From positions 1 to 64,000 of the forward strand of contig NZ_JBQKME010000011.1 of NCBI RefSeq assembly GCF_052115865.1: DNA of 64,000 nucleotides, written 5' to 3'. This DNA comes from Fundicoccus_A sp052115865. Its GTDB lineage: Bacteria > Bacillota > Bacilli > Lactobacillales > Aerococcaceae. A program made the position numbers and the translations under genes. Each line of letters begins with the position of its first letter. The stretch's first letter is position 1. The notes beneath the pieces were generated by a model that was given only the letters and a program-made list of their open reading frames with translations, did not search any database and was not told the origin of the DNA. Below, piece after piece: positions 17,590-26,757 of this stretch.

Positions 17590-18312
17590 TTAATGACCTT
17601 GAACGATAGTACCAATACTTTCACCTAGAACGACACGTTTAATGTTACCAGGTTGGTTTAAATTGAAGACAATTAATGGAATATCATTATCCATACTCAA
17701 TGAGCTAGCGGTTGAATCCATCACTTTTAATCCTTTAGCAATCACGTCCATATGGCTTAAGTTATCATATTTTACTGCATTAGCATCTAATTTTGGATCA
17801 GCATTATAAACACCATCAACATTATTTTTTGCCATTAAGATAACATCTGCATCAATTTCAGCCGCTCTAAGAGCTGCTGTCGTATCGGTCGTAAAGTAAG
17901 GATTTCCGGTACCACCAGCAAAAATGACCACACGTTTCTTTTCTAAATGTCTAATGGCACGACGGCGAATAAATGGTTCTGCAATTTGACGCATGTCAAC
18001 TGAAGTTTGGACACGTGTAGGAACATCGTTGTTCTCAAGAACATCTTGTAAAGCTAAAGCATTCATTACAGTTGCCAACATGCCCATATAATCAGCTTGT
18101 GCCCGTTCCATCCCCATCTCTTCACCAATGGTACCACGCCAAATGTTTCCACCACCAACAACGATTGCAATTTCAACGCCTAATTGATAAATTTCTTTGA
18201 TTTCAGCAACCATTTCTTTGATGACAGTAGGGTTAATCCCAAATCCTTCTTCACCGGCCATAGCTTCACCAGATAATTTTAAAATAATGCGTTTGTATTT
18301 AATTTCTTCCAT
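17590..18312 (-). CDS. pyrH: UMP kinase
   Basis: A 240-residue hexameric bacterial-type UMP kinase (amino-acid kinase fold) making UDP from UMP and ATP. It has KLSGEAMAG near the start, the VVGGGNIWRG loop, and the FAGGTGNPYFTTDTTAA motif. The ATG at 18312 is eight bases after AAAGGAG; the GTG at 18321 falls inside the ribosome binding site. It follows tsf as in most bacteria, with a short terminator between them. Confidence 0.97.
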   Translation of the reverse strand: MEEIKYKRIILKLSGEAMAGEEGFGINPTVIKEMVAEIKEIYQLGVEIAIVVGGGNIWRGTIGEEMGMERAQADYMGMLATVMNALALQDVLENNDVPTRVQTSVDMRQIAEPFIRRRAIRHLEKKRVVIFAGGTGNPYFTTDTTAALRAAEIDADVILMAKNNVDGVYNADPKLDANAVKYDNLSHMDVIAKGLKVMDSTASSLSMDNDIPLIVFNLNQPGNIKRVVLGESIGTIVQGH

Positions 18313-18345
18313 GTCGCTCACTCCTTTGTGTAAATTATGCTTTAA

Positions 18346-18366
18346 AAAAGCCCCGAAAGGGGCTTA
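18346..18366 (-). terminator. terminator between tsf and pyrH
   Basis: A compact AAGCCCC/GGGGCTT stem with the TTTC loop, followed on the minus strand by TTTTTT. It lies about 35 bases before the pyrH start, so pyrH depends on read-through or its own promoter. Confidence 0.85.
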
Positions 18367-18376
18367 AATTTATCTA

Positions 18377-19258
18377 TTATTTTTTCATTTGAGCGGCTAC
18401 TTCATCAGCAAAGCTTTCAGAACGTTTTTCCATTCCTTCGCCAACTTCATAACGAACGAATTTCTTAACTTTACCATTGTTTGAGCCTACATACTGAGCG
18501 ACAGTTTGATCTGCATCTTTAACAAATGGTTGATCGTTTAATGAGATTTCAGATAAGTATTTATTCATACGACCTTTAATCATTTTTTCAACGATATTTG
18601 CTGGTTTACCTTCGTTTAAAGCAATTTCAGTTTGGATTTTTTCTTCGTGAGCATATTCTTCGTCTGAAACTTCAGAACGGTCTACATAGCGTGGGTTGAT
18701 AGCTGCAACGTGCATCGCAACGTCTTTAGCTTTTTCTTCATCAGTATCACCTTCAACTAATGTAAGAACTCCAATACGTCCACCCATGTGTGAATACTCA
18801 CCAAAAGCATCTGCATCAGATTTTTCAAGGATTTCAAAACGACGTAATGATAATTTTTCACCAATTACGTTTGTTGCTTCTGAAATAATGGTTGAAATTG
18901 ATTTTCCTTCAACTTCCATTGCTAACGCATCTTCTAAAGTTGCAGGTTTACCTGCAGCAATTGCTTTAACAACATCTGCTACTAATTGTTGGAATTTCTC
19001 GTTTTTAGAAACAAAGTCTGTCTCAGAGTTCATTTCGATGATTGCAGCTGTATTACCATCTACATGGCTAGCGGTCATACCTTCTGCAGCAATACGGTCT
19101 GCTTTTTTAGCAGCACTTGCTAAACCTTTTTCACGTAAGTAGTCAATTGCTTTATCTTGATCGCCATCTACTTCTACTAAGGCTTTTTTAGCATCCATCA
19201 TACCAACACCAGTGATATCACGTAATTCTTTTACCATTTTTGCAGTAACTTTAGTCAT
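18377..19258 (-). CDS. tsf: elongation factor Ts
   Basis: A 293-residue guanine nucleotide exchange factor for EF-Tu. Typical features are the N-terminal UBA-like domain with LRDITGVGMMDAKKALVE, the EMNSETDFV block near residue 78, and the core with GRIGVLTLVEG. The ATG at 19258 has AAGGAGG upstream. It lies downstream of rpsB with a terminator-like structure between. Confidence 0.98.
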   Translation of the reverse strand: MTKVTAKMVKELRDITGVGMMDAKKALVEVDGDQDKAIDYLREKGLASAAKKADRIAAEGMTASHVDGNTAAIIEMNSETDFVSKNEKFQQLVADVVKAIAAGKPATLEDALAMEVEGKSISTIISEATNVIGEKLSLRRFEILEKSDADAFGEYSHMGGRIGVLTLVEGDTDEEKAKDVAMHVAAINPRYVDRSEVSDEEYAHEEKIQTEIALNEGKPANIVEKMIKGRMNKYLSEISLNDQPFVKDADQTVAQYVGSNNGKVKKFVRYEVGEGMEKRSESFADEVAAQMKK

Positions 19259-19289
19259 ATTATTGCATCCTCCTTGGTATTTCTCTCTT

Positions 19290-19355
19290 TAAAAAACTGT
19301 CCTAAGTCAGTGGCCAGACTTTTTGAGCCTATGGTTAATCTGAATTAAGACAGTT
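19290..19355 (-). terminator. attenuating terminator between rpsB and tsf
   Basis: On the minus strand AACTGTCTTAATTCAG (from 19355) pairs with CTGACTTAGGACAGTT (to 19295), followed by a T run. This stem commonly lowers tsf transcription relative to rpsB. Confidence 0.75.
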
Positions 19356-19397
19356 GACTTATTAAATATACAATATTGTTAATAGTTTAGTGAAGAA

Positions 19398-20174
19398 TTA
19401 AGCTTCTGTGATCTCTTCTTCTTCAGTTTCGTTTACTTCAAATAAGTTATCAAAAAATTCTGTATCTGTTACTTCATCTTCTGATTCACTTGCACCTTGA
19501 TTTGATTCAATAATTGCATCTGCCATTGCAGTTGTAATTAATTTAATCGCACGAATCGCATCATCATTTGAAGGGATAACTACATCAATTTCATCAGGAT
19601 CACAGTTAGTATCCACCATCGCTACGATAGGGATATTCAATTTGTGTGCTTCTTGAACAGCAATGCGTTCTTTTCTTGGATCTACAATGAAAATAACATC
19701 AGGAATTCTTGGCATATCTTTAATTCCGCCAAGGAATTTTTCTAGACGTTCTTGTTCTTTGCGGATTTCTAAAACTTCTTTTTTAGGTAGAACATCAAAT
19801 GTTCCATCTTCTGCCATTTTTTCGATATTTTTTAGGCGTTTAATACGTCCTTGGATAGTATCCCAGTTAGTTAATAATCCACCTAACCAACGATGGTTAA
19901 TGTAGTATTGACCTGCACGTTTAGCTTGTTCTTCAATCGCTTGTTGTGCTTGTTTTTTAGTACCAACAAACAATACAACACCTTTGTTAGCTGATGCTTC
20001 ACGCATATAATTATATGCTTCATCAACTAATTTTACTGTTTTTTGTAAGTCAATAATGTAGATACCGTTACGTTCAGTAAAGATATATTTTTTCATTTTT
20101 GGGTTCCAGCGACGTGTTTGGTGTCCGAAATGTACACCAGCTTCTAACAATTGTTTCATTGAAATAACTGCCAT
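19398..20174 (-). CDS. rpsB: 30S ribosomal protein S2
   Basis: A 258-residue small-subunit protein. It has SMKQLLEAGVHFGHQTRRWNP at the N-terminus, the signature region GVVLFVGTKKQAQ, and the PRIPDVIFIVDPRKE block. The acidic tail from about residue 225 onward is usual in Lactobacillales. The ATG at 20174 has GGAGG eight bases upstream; an in-frame ATG at 20189 overlaps the ribosome binding site region and is less likely. It is the first gene of the rpsB-tsf unit with a good promoter about 125 bases upstream. Confidence 0.98.
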   Translation of the reverse strand: MAVISMKQLLEAGVHFGHQTRRWNPKMKKYIFTERNGIYIIDLQKTVKLVDEAYNYMREASANKGVVLFVGTKKQAQQAIEEQAKRAGQYYINHRWLGGLLTNWDTIQGRIKRLKNIEKMAEDGTFDVLPKKEVLEIRKEQERLEKFLGGIKDMPRIPDVIFIVDPRKERIAVQEAHKLNIPIVAMVDTNCDPDEIDVVIPSNDDAIRAIKLITTAMADAIIESNQGASESEDEVTDTEFFDNLFEVNETEEEEITEA

Positions 20175-20298
20175 GTTTTTTTCCTCCATTTGGTTTTAAA
20201 TTTTCCTCCGATTATTTCATATAACATTTAGACTCCCGTGAGAAAGCACCCTAAACCTTATCCATAATCGTGTGAATTTGGTTTTTACACCGTTTATA

Positions 20299-20327
20299 AT
20301 TGTACATGATTTTTATACGGTTGGCAA
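20299..20327 (-). promoter_or_regulatory. rpsB promoter
   Basis: On the minus strand TTGCCA (20327-20322) and TACAAT (20304-20299) are separated by 17 bases. The leader from there to the rpsB start (about 120 bases) contains GTGTAAA/TTCACAC-type complementarity and may hold the S2 autoregulatory element; that part is inferred. Confidence 0.75.
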
Positions 20328-20428
20328 GAGCTAACTTTTGATGTTTATGAGTGGGGATTTCCGTTTTAATTGTTACTTAAATACCCCAATCTTTTATTCT
20401 CAATTTCTACTTTTATCATCTTGCTTTG

Positions 20429-22189
20429 TTAGCTAATTTCTTCAGTTGTCAAATCGAGTTCTTCAGCTAAAACAGCTAACAAACCATCAACGAATGCCTC
20501 AACTATTTGTAATTGGAATAACAACAAACTCGTTCTGCGCACAAGAAAATCACCTACATCATATACAGCTTCTTCTTCAATACAGTAGATTAAGGCAAGA
20601 ACTAGATGCAAAGGCAAGCGATATTTATTTAAGTAGTCATTGGCTTTATCTAGATTCTTCAACAAAGCAGATGTATTGCTACCAAACAATTTCACTAGCC
20701 ACATTGCTTCTTCATTCGCTAAATCCAGTGATTTTAATAGTTCTAATTGCTCATTGATTACTTGGTGATAATCCTCAACTTCAAATTCACCGCCTGAGAC
20801 TTTTAATGTTGCTGAATCAATAGCAGGGATATTTATTTGATGGTTTAACAGTTGTTCTCTAACAGCTTCCATCACTTCAGTGGCCATTTGGCGAAAATCA
20901 GTGAGTTTTCCACCCGCAATCGTAATCATGCCCGAAGGACTGATGCTCAACTGGCTCCCTCTAGATAAATTCGACGGACTGTTATTTTGCTTAAATAAAT
21001 TCATCTGCAACAAGCTTTGTTCAATTTCAGTACGTGTTTTACGATTTTCTCGATAAGCTGCAAATAATTCATCAAGCGCATTAAAGTTTTCATCATCCAC
21101 ACTTTGACGATGGTTACCATTATAGTCAACGTCTGCGTTTCCTAGAAGCGGACGCAAACCTGCCCAAGAACTTTCAATGTCATTCAACGTAATCCTTGCT
21201 TCTGGAAAACGTGTATTGATTATATTAATCAGATAGTCAGCATCTTCTTGAGTTGGTAAAGGTTGGCTTAAATCACCTTGATAATCGGTATCCGTCGTCC
21301 CAAAATAAGTCTTACCCCCTTGAGGTAGAACGAAAAGCATCCGTCCGTCTCCTAAGCCGGTATCAAAATAGACTGGTTGTTTCACAGGCAACTTCTCTTG
21401 GCTAACGACCAAATGCACCCCTTTTGTTAACCGCATTTGTTCAGGCGTATGATCAACATCATCCAGTTTACGAACAAGATCACTCCAAGGACCAGTTGCA
21501 TTCACCACAACTTTAGATCTAACAATAAATATCTCTTTTGTTAACTGGTCTTCCACTTTCACGCCATTAATCCGTTCGTCTTTATATACAACATCTATCG
21601 CTTTTACATAACTTGCCAAAACGGCTTGGTTTTTGTGGGCCGATTTCAAATGTTCAATGACCAAACGACTATCATTATTGCGGTAGTCTAAATATAGGCC
21701 ACCACCTATTAATTTATCGTGATTAATATTAGGCAGTAAATCTATCGTTTCTTCTCGGCTTAAAACACGATGTTGCCATTGTCCATCTTTGACTCCTGCG
21801 AGATTATCATACAGCTCCATTGCTGTTTCAATTTCTAGCATGGAAAAGGGTGCACCAGCTTCGTCATAAATTGGCATGACCATCATCGATGGAATTGGAA
21901 TGTGTGGGGCAATTTGTTGTATAACAGCCCGTTCTTTAACCGTTTCGGATACAACATCAATATCAAACTGTTTTAAATAGCGAATTCCGCCATGAACCAA
22001 TTTTGTAGAACGGCTGCTTGTTCCTTCTGAAAAATCTTGCATTTCAATCAGAGCTGTTTTTAGTCCACTTGCACTTGCTTGGTGTGCAATTCCAGCTCCG
22101 GTAATTCCTCCACCAATGATTAAAACATCAAACTCTGTAGCTTTTAAACCTTCAATTGTTTCAACTCGCTGCTTTAGTGAAAAACCCAT
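20429..22189 (-). CDS. glpO: alpha-glycerophosphate oxidase / dehydrogenase
   Basis: A 586-residue FAD enzyme oxidising glycerol-3-phosphate to dihydroxyacetone phosphate. In Lactobacillales the oxidase form passes electrons to O2 and makes H2O2. The FAD-binding GGGITGAG motif is near residue 26, followed by SSRSTKLVHGGIRYLK. A central insertion (about 340-400) typical of the GlpO rather than GlpD type is present, then the GGKLTDFR motif near 430. The ATG at 22189 has AAGGAG upstream. It is 12 bases downstream of glpK, forming a glycerol operon; no glpF follows. Two dispersed-motif copies lie inside it (20620, 20828) and one more at 21524. Confidence 0.93.
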   Translation of the reverse strand: MGFSLKQRVETIEGLKATEFDVLIIGGGITGAGIAHQASASGLKTALIEMQDFSEGTSSRSTKLVHGGIRYLKQFDIDVVSETVKERAVIQQIAPHIPIPSMMVMPIYDEAGAPFSMLEIETAMELYDNLAGVKDGQWQHRVLSREETIDLLPNINHDKLIGGGLYLDYRNNDSRLVIEHLKSAHKNQAVLASYVKAIDVVYKDERINGVKVEDQLTKEIFIVRSKVVVNATGPWSDLVRKLDDVDHTPEQMRLTKGVHLVVSQEKLPVKQPVYFDTGLGDGRMLFVLPQGGKTYFGTTDTDYQGDLSQPLPTQEDADYLINIINTRFPEARITLNDIESSWAGLRPLLGNADVDYNGNHRQSVDDENFNALDELFAAYRENRKTRTEIEQSLLQMNLFKQNNSPSNLSRGSQLSISPSGMITIAGGKLTDFRQMATEVMEAVREQLLNHQINIPAIDSATLKVSGGEFEVEDYHQVINEQLELLKSLDLANEEAMWLVKLFGSNTSALLKNLDKANDYLNKYRLPLHLVLALIYCIEEEAVYDVGDFLVRRTSLLLFQLQIVEAFVDGLLAVLAEELDLTTEEIS

Positions 22190-22201
22190 CCATTAATCTC
22201 C

Positions 22202-23731
22202 TTATTCTGATTGATCATCTTGTACTAACTGAGCATAAAATTCGGTCGCTTTAACGGCTCTCTTCCAACCTTTGATTAATTTTTCACGGTCTATATCTGT
22301 CATTTTCGATTCATATTTATCACCGGTAGACACAAATCGCAATAAATCTTCACGGTCTTTCCAAAATCCAATCCCTAATCCGGCTAAATAAGCTGCACCT
22401 AGTGACGTTGTTTCTAAATTTTTTGCCCGTGTTAATTTTACTCCCGTTATATCGGCTTGAAATTGCATTAAAAATTCATTCATTGAAGCCCCGCCATCGA
22501 CACGTAACTCCTTTATTTCTATTTCAGAATCTAAACGCATGGTATCAATAATATCATTTACTTGATAAGCAATTGATTGTAAGGTCGCCTTAGCCAAATC
22601 CGCTTTGCTTGTTCCTCTGGTCAGACCAAATAAGGAACCGCGAGCATTTGAATTCCAATATGGTGCTCCTAATCCAGTAAAAGCAGGGACTAGATACACT
22701 TGGTCCGTATTACCAGAATGCAAGGCTAAAACTTCAGTTTCCGCCGAATCTTTAATTAATTCTAAACCGTCTCTAAGCCATTGAACCGCACTGCCCGCTA
22801 CAAAAATCGAACCTTCTAACGCATAAGTGACTTCTCCGTTAATCACATAGGCAATCGTCGTTAATAAATTATGTTGAGATAAATAAATATCTGAACCTAA
22901 ATTCGCAATAATAAATGACCCTGTTCCATAAGTACTCTTAACCATACCCGGTTCAAAGGCTAGCTGTCCAAACAAAGCAGCTTGTTGGTCGCCTGCCATA
23001 GCAGTAATAGGGATTTCATAATCAAAAAACAGATAACTTTTTGTCTTACCTAAATATTCCGAACTTGATTTTACTTCTGGCATCATCGAGCGAGGGATAT
23101 TTAGTATATTTAAAATATCTTGATCCCAATCTAAAGTATGAATATTAAATAACATCGTCCGCGAAGCGTTGGTGTAATCCGTATTATGAACCTCACCACC
23201 TGTTAATTTAAATAATAGCCAGCTATCAATCGTTCCAAAAATTAAATCTCCCGCTTCTGCCTGAGCTTGTGCACCTTCTACATGATCTAAAATCCAACGA
23301 ATTTTAGTCGCTGAAAAGTAAGCATCAATAACTAAACCTGTTTTATTTTGTATCAGTTCTTGATGCCCCTCTTTAATTAATAGATCAGCAATAGCTGCTG
23401 TTTGTCGAGACTGCCAAACAATCGCATTATAAATTGGTTTTCCTGTATGTCGATTCCATACAACCGTTGTCTCCCGTTGATTGGTTATACCAATAGCCAA
23501 AATTTGTTTGGGATGAATTTCACTATCAATAAATGCCCCTGCAATCACTTGTTGAACATTATTCCAAATTAGATTTGGATCATGTTCAACCCAGCCAGCT
23601 TGAGGATAAAATTGCTTGAACTCTGCTTGACTTTTTCCAACAATCTGTCCATCATGATTGACAATGATAGCGCGCGAACTTGTTGTCCCTTGATCAATTG
23701 ACATAATGTATTTCTCTGATAAGTTTTTCAA
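22202..23731 (-). CDS. glpK: glycerol kinase
   Basis: A 509-residue FGGY kinase phosphorylating glycerol with ATP. It has MSIDQGTTSSRAI near the start, the YGTGSFI adenine-site region, and the FLMQFQADI/GAAYLAGLG signatures. The regulatory loop differs from Enterococcus casseliflavus GlpK: where that enzyme has the HPr-phosphorylated His232 in YHFYG, this protein has SYLFFD, with Leu234 at the His position. It may therefore have lost PTS/HPr control. It starts with TTG at 23731, seven bases after GAGGAG; the next ATG would remove conserved N-terminal residues. First gene of the glpK-glpO pair, divergent from the lipase-like gene. Confidence 0.96.
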   Translation of the reverse strand: MKNLSEKYIMSIDQGTTSSRAIIVNHDGQIVGKSQAEFKQFYPQAGWVEHDPNLIWNNVQQVIAGAFIDSEIHPKQILAIGITNQRETTVVWNRHTGKPIYNAIVWQSRQTAAIADLLIKEGHQELIQNKTGLVIDAYFSATKIRWILDHVEGAQAQAEAGDLIFGTIDSWLLFKLTGGEVHNTDYTNASRTMLFNIHTLDWDQDILNILNIPRSMMPEVKSSSEYLGKTKSYLFFDYEIPITAMAGDQQAALFGQLAFEPGMVKSTYGTGSFIIANLGSDIYLSQHNLLTTIAYVINGEVTYALEGSIFVAGSAVQWLRDGLELIKDSAETEVLALHSGNTDQVYLVPAFTGLGAPYWNSNARGSLFGLTRGTSKADLAKATLQSIAYQVNDIIDTMRLDSEIEIKELRVDGGASMNEFLMQFQADITGVKLTRAKNLETTSLGAAYLAGLGIGFWKDREDLLRFVSTGDKYESKMTDIDREKLIKGWKRAVKATEFYAQLVQDDQSE

Positions 23732-23794
23732 GGCTTCACTCCTCTACTATTTTATGGTTTAATGAGCTTATTACAATGGACGATGGAGGTTTAT

Positions 23795-24952
23795 ATGGCA
23801 ACACTCTTTAATTATCTTCTACGATATAGCGATAAATCATTTGATGAAATGTATTTAAATGAAATTGATGTTCTCTTACTTAATGAATTAAGTTACTTTC
23901 CTTTTGACAATTATGTCACCCAAGCCTTTGACCTTGAACAAGCCTTTGGTTTAAGTAAATTATACCAAGTCATTGGACCTAGCTTACCAAGGATGCACCA
24001 ATTTCAAACCATGATTTTAACTAAATACCGTATTGAATTATTTCAAATAATGGCAAACTCGCCTCGTTATTCTAATATTAAACTGTATGCCTTTCATAAT
24101 CAAATATCATTAGACATTGAACTACAATTTTCTGCCTTATGTTTTGATATTCCCAATCACTACACACTTGTTTCTTTTAGAGGAACAGACGATTCCATTA
24201 TTGGGTGGAAAGAAGATGCCTACATGGCTTTTCAACCAACAATCCCTGCACAACAAATGGCTGCTAACTATTTAAACTTAATGCCCACTCAACAAGATAA
24301 ACCATTAATTCTAAGTGGACATTCGAAAGGCGGCAATCTTGTGGTATTTGCTGCTTCAAAAGCCAAAACTGAATTACAAGAACACATCCAAATCATCTTT
24401 TCCTTTGATGGTCCCGGCTTTCAGCCTTTGATTAATATCTCAGAAGATATGCATTTAATAGAAGACCGAGTTGTTCATATTATTCCCGAAGATAGTATCG
24501 TCGGCAGAATGTTAGAATATAATATCCCTCCTGTCATCATAAAAAGTAGAAAGACAGCTTTTTCTCAGCATGAACCAATTAATTGGGTTATAGAAGATAA
24601 TCATTTTCAAGTTATTGAAAAAACTTCTGATTTTAGTCAGCTAGTCGATTTATCCATTAAAGCATGGACAGCCGAGCTAAGTCCTTCTGAAATGAAAGAG
24701 TTTGTAGATATTTCGTTTGATTTAATCGATTTAACGAAAATCAAACATCTTGAAGAAATTAATCAAAATAAACTTGGCTTTTTCCGTCATTTACGCTCTC
24801 AAATTCATAATTTAGATGAAGACTCTCGCCAAATGATTAAACAAGTCTCATTACGCCTGATACAAATTTTTCGAGACATGTTCAAAGAATACCGCAATGA
24901 ATCGTTACTCACTATAAAAGACCAAGTCGAACAATGGTTTAAGATAACATAA
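23795..24952 (+). CDS. DUF2974 (Mbeg1-like) alpha/beta hydrolase
   Basis: A 385-residue lipase-like protein. The nucleophile elbow GHSKGGNLV (near residue 180) and the preceding LVSFRGTDDSIIGWKEDAYM block match the Mbeg1-like/DUF2974 family. These are presumed cytoplasmic hydrolases of unknown substrate. There is no signal peptide. The ATG at 23795 has ATGGAGG just upstream; an earlier ATG at 23762 lacks a site. It diverges from glpK across only about 60 bases, so its promoter may overlap the glpK start. A triglyceride or glycerophospholipid substrate feeding glycerol metabolism is a guess from position. Confidence 0.85.
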   Translation: MATLFNYLLRYSDKSFDEMYLNEIDVLLLNELSYFPFDNYVTQAFDLEQAFGLSKLYQVIGPSLPRMHQFQTMILTKYRIELFQIMANSPRYSNIKLYAFHNQISLDIELQFSALCFDIPNHYTLVSFRGTDDSIIGWKEDAYMAFQPTIPAQQMAANYLNLMPTQQDKPLILSGHSKGGNLVVFAASKAKTELQEHIQIIFSFDGPGFQPLINISEDMHLIEDRVVHIIPEDSIVGRMLEYNIPPVIIKSRKTAFSQHEPINWVIEDNHFQVIEKTSDFSQLVDLSIKAWTAELSPSEMKEFVDISFDLIDLTKIKHLEEINQNKLGFFRHLRSQIHNLDEDSRQMIKQVSLRLIQIFRDMFKEYRNESLLTIKDQVEQWFKIT

Positions 24953-24989
24953 AAAAAGTCTGGAAAAAGAAGGTGTGTGCTTTATATGT

Positions 24990-25299
24990 TTGATAGTTGA
25001 AGTTCTGAGGGGCATTAAGAACTTTTATTGTCTGTGAACGAAACTCTTCAACAACATTAAAACTCGTTTATGTATGTCAACGGAATGGTTCACTGACATT
25101 AAAAACGGTTATTGTATGTGAATGGAACTCTTCAACGACATTAAAACTCGTTTATGTATGTGAACGGAACTCTTCAACGACATTAAAACTCGTTTATGTA
25201 TGTGAATGGAACTCTTCAACGACATTAAAACTCATTTATGTATGTGAATGGAACTCTTCACTGACTTTAAAACTGGTAATTGTATTTTTTTATCTATTT
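24990..25299. repeat. tandem 42-bp repeat array, family A (about seven units)
   Basis: Unit marks recur at about 25004, 25045, 25087, 25129, 25171, 25213 and 25255, a 41-42 base period. Units share the core CGACATTAAAACTCGTTTATG and a TTCA...TGAA outer pairing around it. There is no ribosome binding site or sustained coding frame. It lies between convergent genes, directly before array B. Two related units occur at 60041. Confidence 0.9.
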
Positions 25300-25800
25300 A
25301 GTTGGCAATTAGACAGTTTGCTCGCCAAATTCGTCTAATCAGATGGCAATCGGACGGATTTGTGCACCAATTTCGTCTAATCAGATGGCGTTCGGACGGA
25401 TTTGACCACCAATTTCGTCTAATCAGATGGCGTTCGGACGGATTTGACCACCAATTTCGTCTAATCAGATGGCGTTCAGACGGATTTGACCACCAATTTC
25501 GTCTAATCAGATGGCGTTCAGACGGATTTGTGCACCAATTTCGTCTAATCAGATGGCAATCGGACGGATTGGCACACCAATTTCGTCTAATCAGATGGCG
25601 TTCGGACGGATTTGACCACCAATTTCGTCTAATCAGATAGCGTTCGGACGGATTTGTGCACCAATTTCGTCTAATCAGATGGCGTTCGGACGGATTTGTG
25701 CACCAATTTCGTCTGATCAGATGGCGTTCGGACGGATTTGAGCACCAATTTCGTCTAATCAGATGGCAATCGGACGGATTAGATAGTCAATTTCGTCACT
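25300..25800. repeat. tandem 42-bp repeat array, family B (eleven units plus partials)
   Basis: TCGTCTAATCAGATGGC recurs at 25331 and every 42 bases to 25751, with a twelfth partial copy at 25793. Units differ mainly at GCGTT/GCAAT and at a short variable spot (GACCA, GTGCA, GCACA). Because 42 is a multiple of three an open frame runs through it, but it has no ribosome binding site and reads as a periodic 14-residue artefact. Each unit can fold AATTTCGTC against GACGGATTT. Units are head-to-tail with no unique spacers, so it is not CRISPR. The rest of 24953-26032 holds a further small hairpin near 25838-25872 and the terminator below. Confidence 0.95.
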
Positions 25801-25963
25801 TTCGTCTATTTAGGTCCTAAATAAACAGTTGGACATGATAAGAGTCAACTTGTTACACTAGTCAACTCTTATATAGAGGATTAGGGACTACGCAACTTAT
25901 TCAATTTACATAAATTTTTGGACTTGATCGGCAAAAACTCCTTAACCAAATAGCGTTAAACAA

Positions 25964-26006
25964 AAACACCTTAAATCCTATATAAACAGGGTTTCAAGGT
26001 GTTTTT
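25964..26006. terminator. terminator after the floA operon
   Basis: AAACACCTT (25964-25972) pairs with AAGGTGTTT (about 25996-26004), with T or A runs on both sides. It lies just beyond the minus-strand gene ending at 26033. Confidence 0.8.
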
Positions 26007-26032
26007 AAATAAAGATTATTTACTTACAAAAG

Positions 26033-26686
26033 CTAGATTTTACTTTTCTTTACAGCTCTTGGATGATCCATGATTTCACCAATAATTATTCCTTGACGTA
26101 AAGTCATGGGATTAATCATTTGATAATGTCTGCGCCGTCTTCTTCCCTTAACTGGCTTTGAAGGAGTTTCCAACGGCATGATACCATCATCTACGACAAA
26201 GAAATCAGGTTCTTCTTCTTCCATCTCATTATAATAAGCTTCTACTTCATTGAGCTCTGTTTCAAAATCTCTTGAGTCATAATCAAAATCATCTAATGAA
26301 TCAAAAGAAGTTTCAGTAGACAGCGATGAAGGTAAATAAGCATCATCCATGGACATTTTCGCTGGCTGCTTTTGTTTAACCTTTTGTTCATTGCGTCTGG
26401 TTCTTTTCTTCTTAGGTCTTTCATTATTCCGATTTTGCATTTCTTCTTGAACTTCATTAAGTGATATCGTCAACCGTTCTGCTAAGGCTGATTTTTGACG
26501 TTTTTCACTTTGATTGAGATTAGACTCCCAGCTTTGGACAGAAGTGGTTTTGTTTTTTGGTGATCTTTGACGCGCTTCTTTACGGGTCACAACAGGCGTT
26601 TTTCGGTTTCTTCCAATCAAGGAACTAATGATGGCTCGAAAGCCGACAAAAAACATCAGAAATATTAAATAGATTAGAAATTCCAA
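26033..26686 (-). CDS. hypothetical membrane-anchored charged protein downstream of floA
   Basis: A 217-residue protein of no recognised family. One N-terminal membrane segment (about residues 3-24) is followed by a basic, low-complexity region (Lys/Arg/Gln rich), an acidic stretch (about 125-165) and a basic C-terminus with GRRRRRHYQ and an ordered-looking tail (NPMTLRQGIIIGEIMDHPRA). It is the third gene after nfeD and floA, where B. subtilis has the unrelated small yqfB. The start is TTG at 26686, with a GGGGTGAG site about seven bases upstream. It may be a partner or cytoplasmic adaptor of the flotillin scaffold; this is inference from position. Confidence 0.7.
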   Translation of the reverse strand: MEFLIYLIFLMFFVGFRAIISSLIGRNRKTPVVTRKEARQRSPKNKTTSVQSWESNLNQSEKRQKSALAERLTISLNEVQEEMQNRNNERPKKKRTRRNEQKVKQKQPAKMSMDDAYLPSSLSTETSFDSLDDFDYDSRDFETELNEVEAYYNEMEEEEPDFFVVDDGIMPLETPSKPVKGRRRRRHYQMINPMTLRQGIIIGEIMDHPRAVKKSKI

Positions 26687-26757
26687 TTGCTCACCCCTTT
26701 ACATTTTTTTTGAGGCGACTTGACTTAATTCTTGTTGGCCATTAATTTAAAATTATT

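Noticed and set aside
25302..25640. 112-codon open frame through the 42-bp array
   Set aside because: The frame stays open only because 42 is a multiple of three; it has no ribosome binding site and the product is a pure 14-residue periodic repeat.
24990..25800. Possible CRISPR array
   Set aside because: Units are head to tail with no unique spacers and there are no cas genes.
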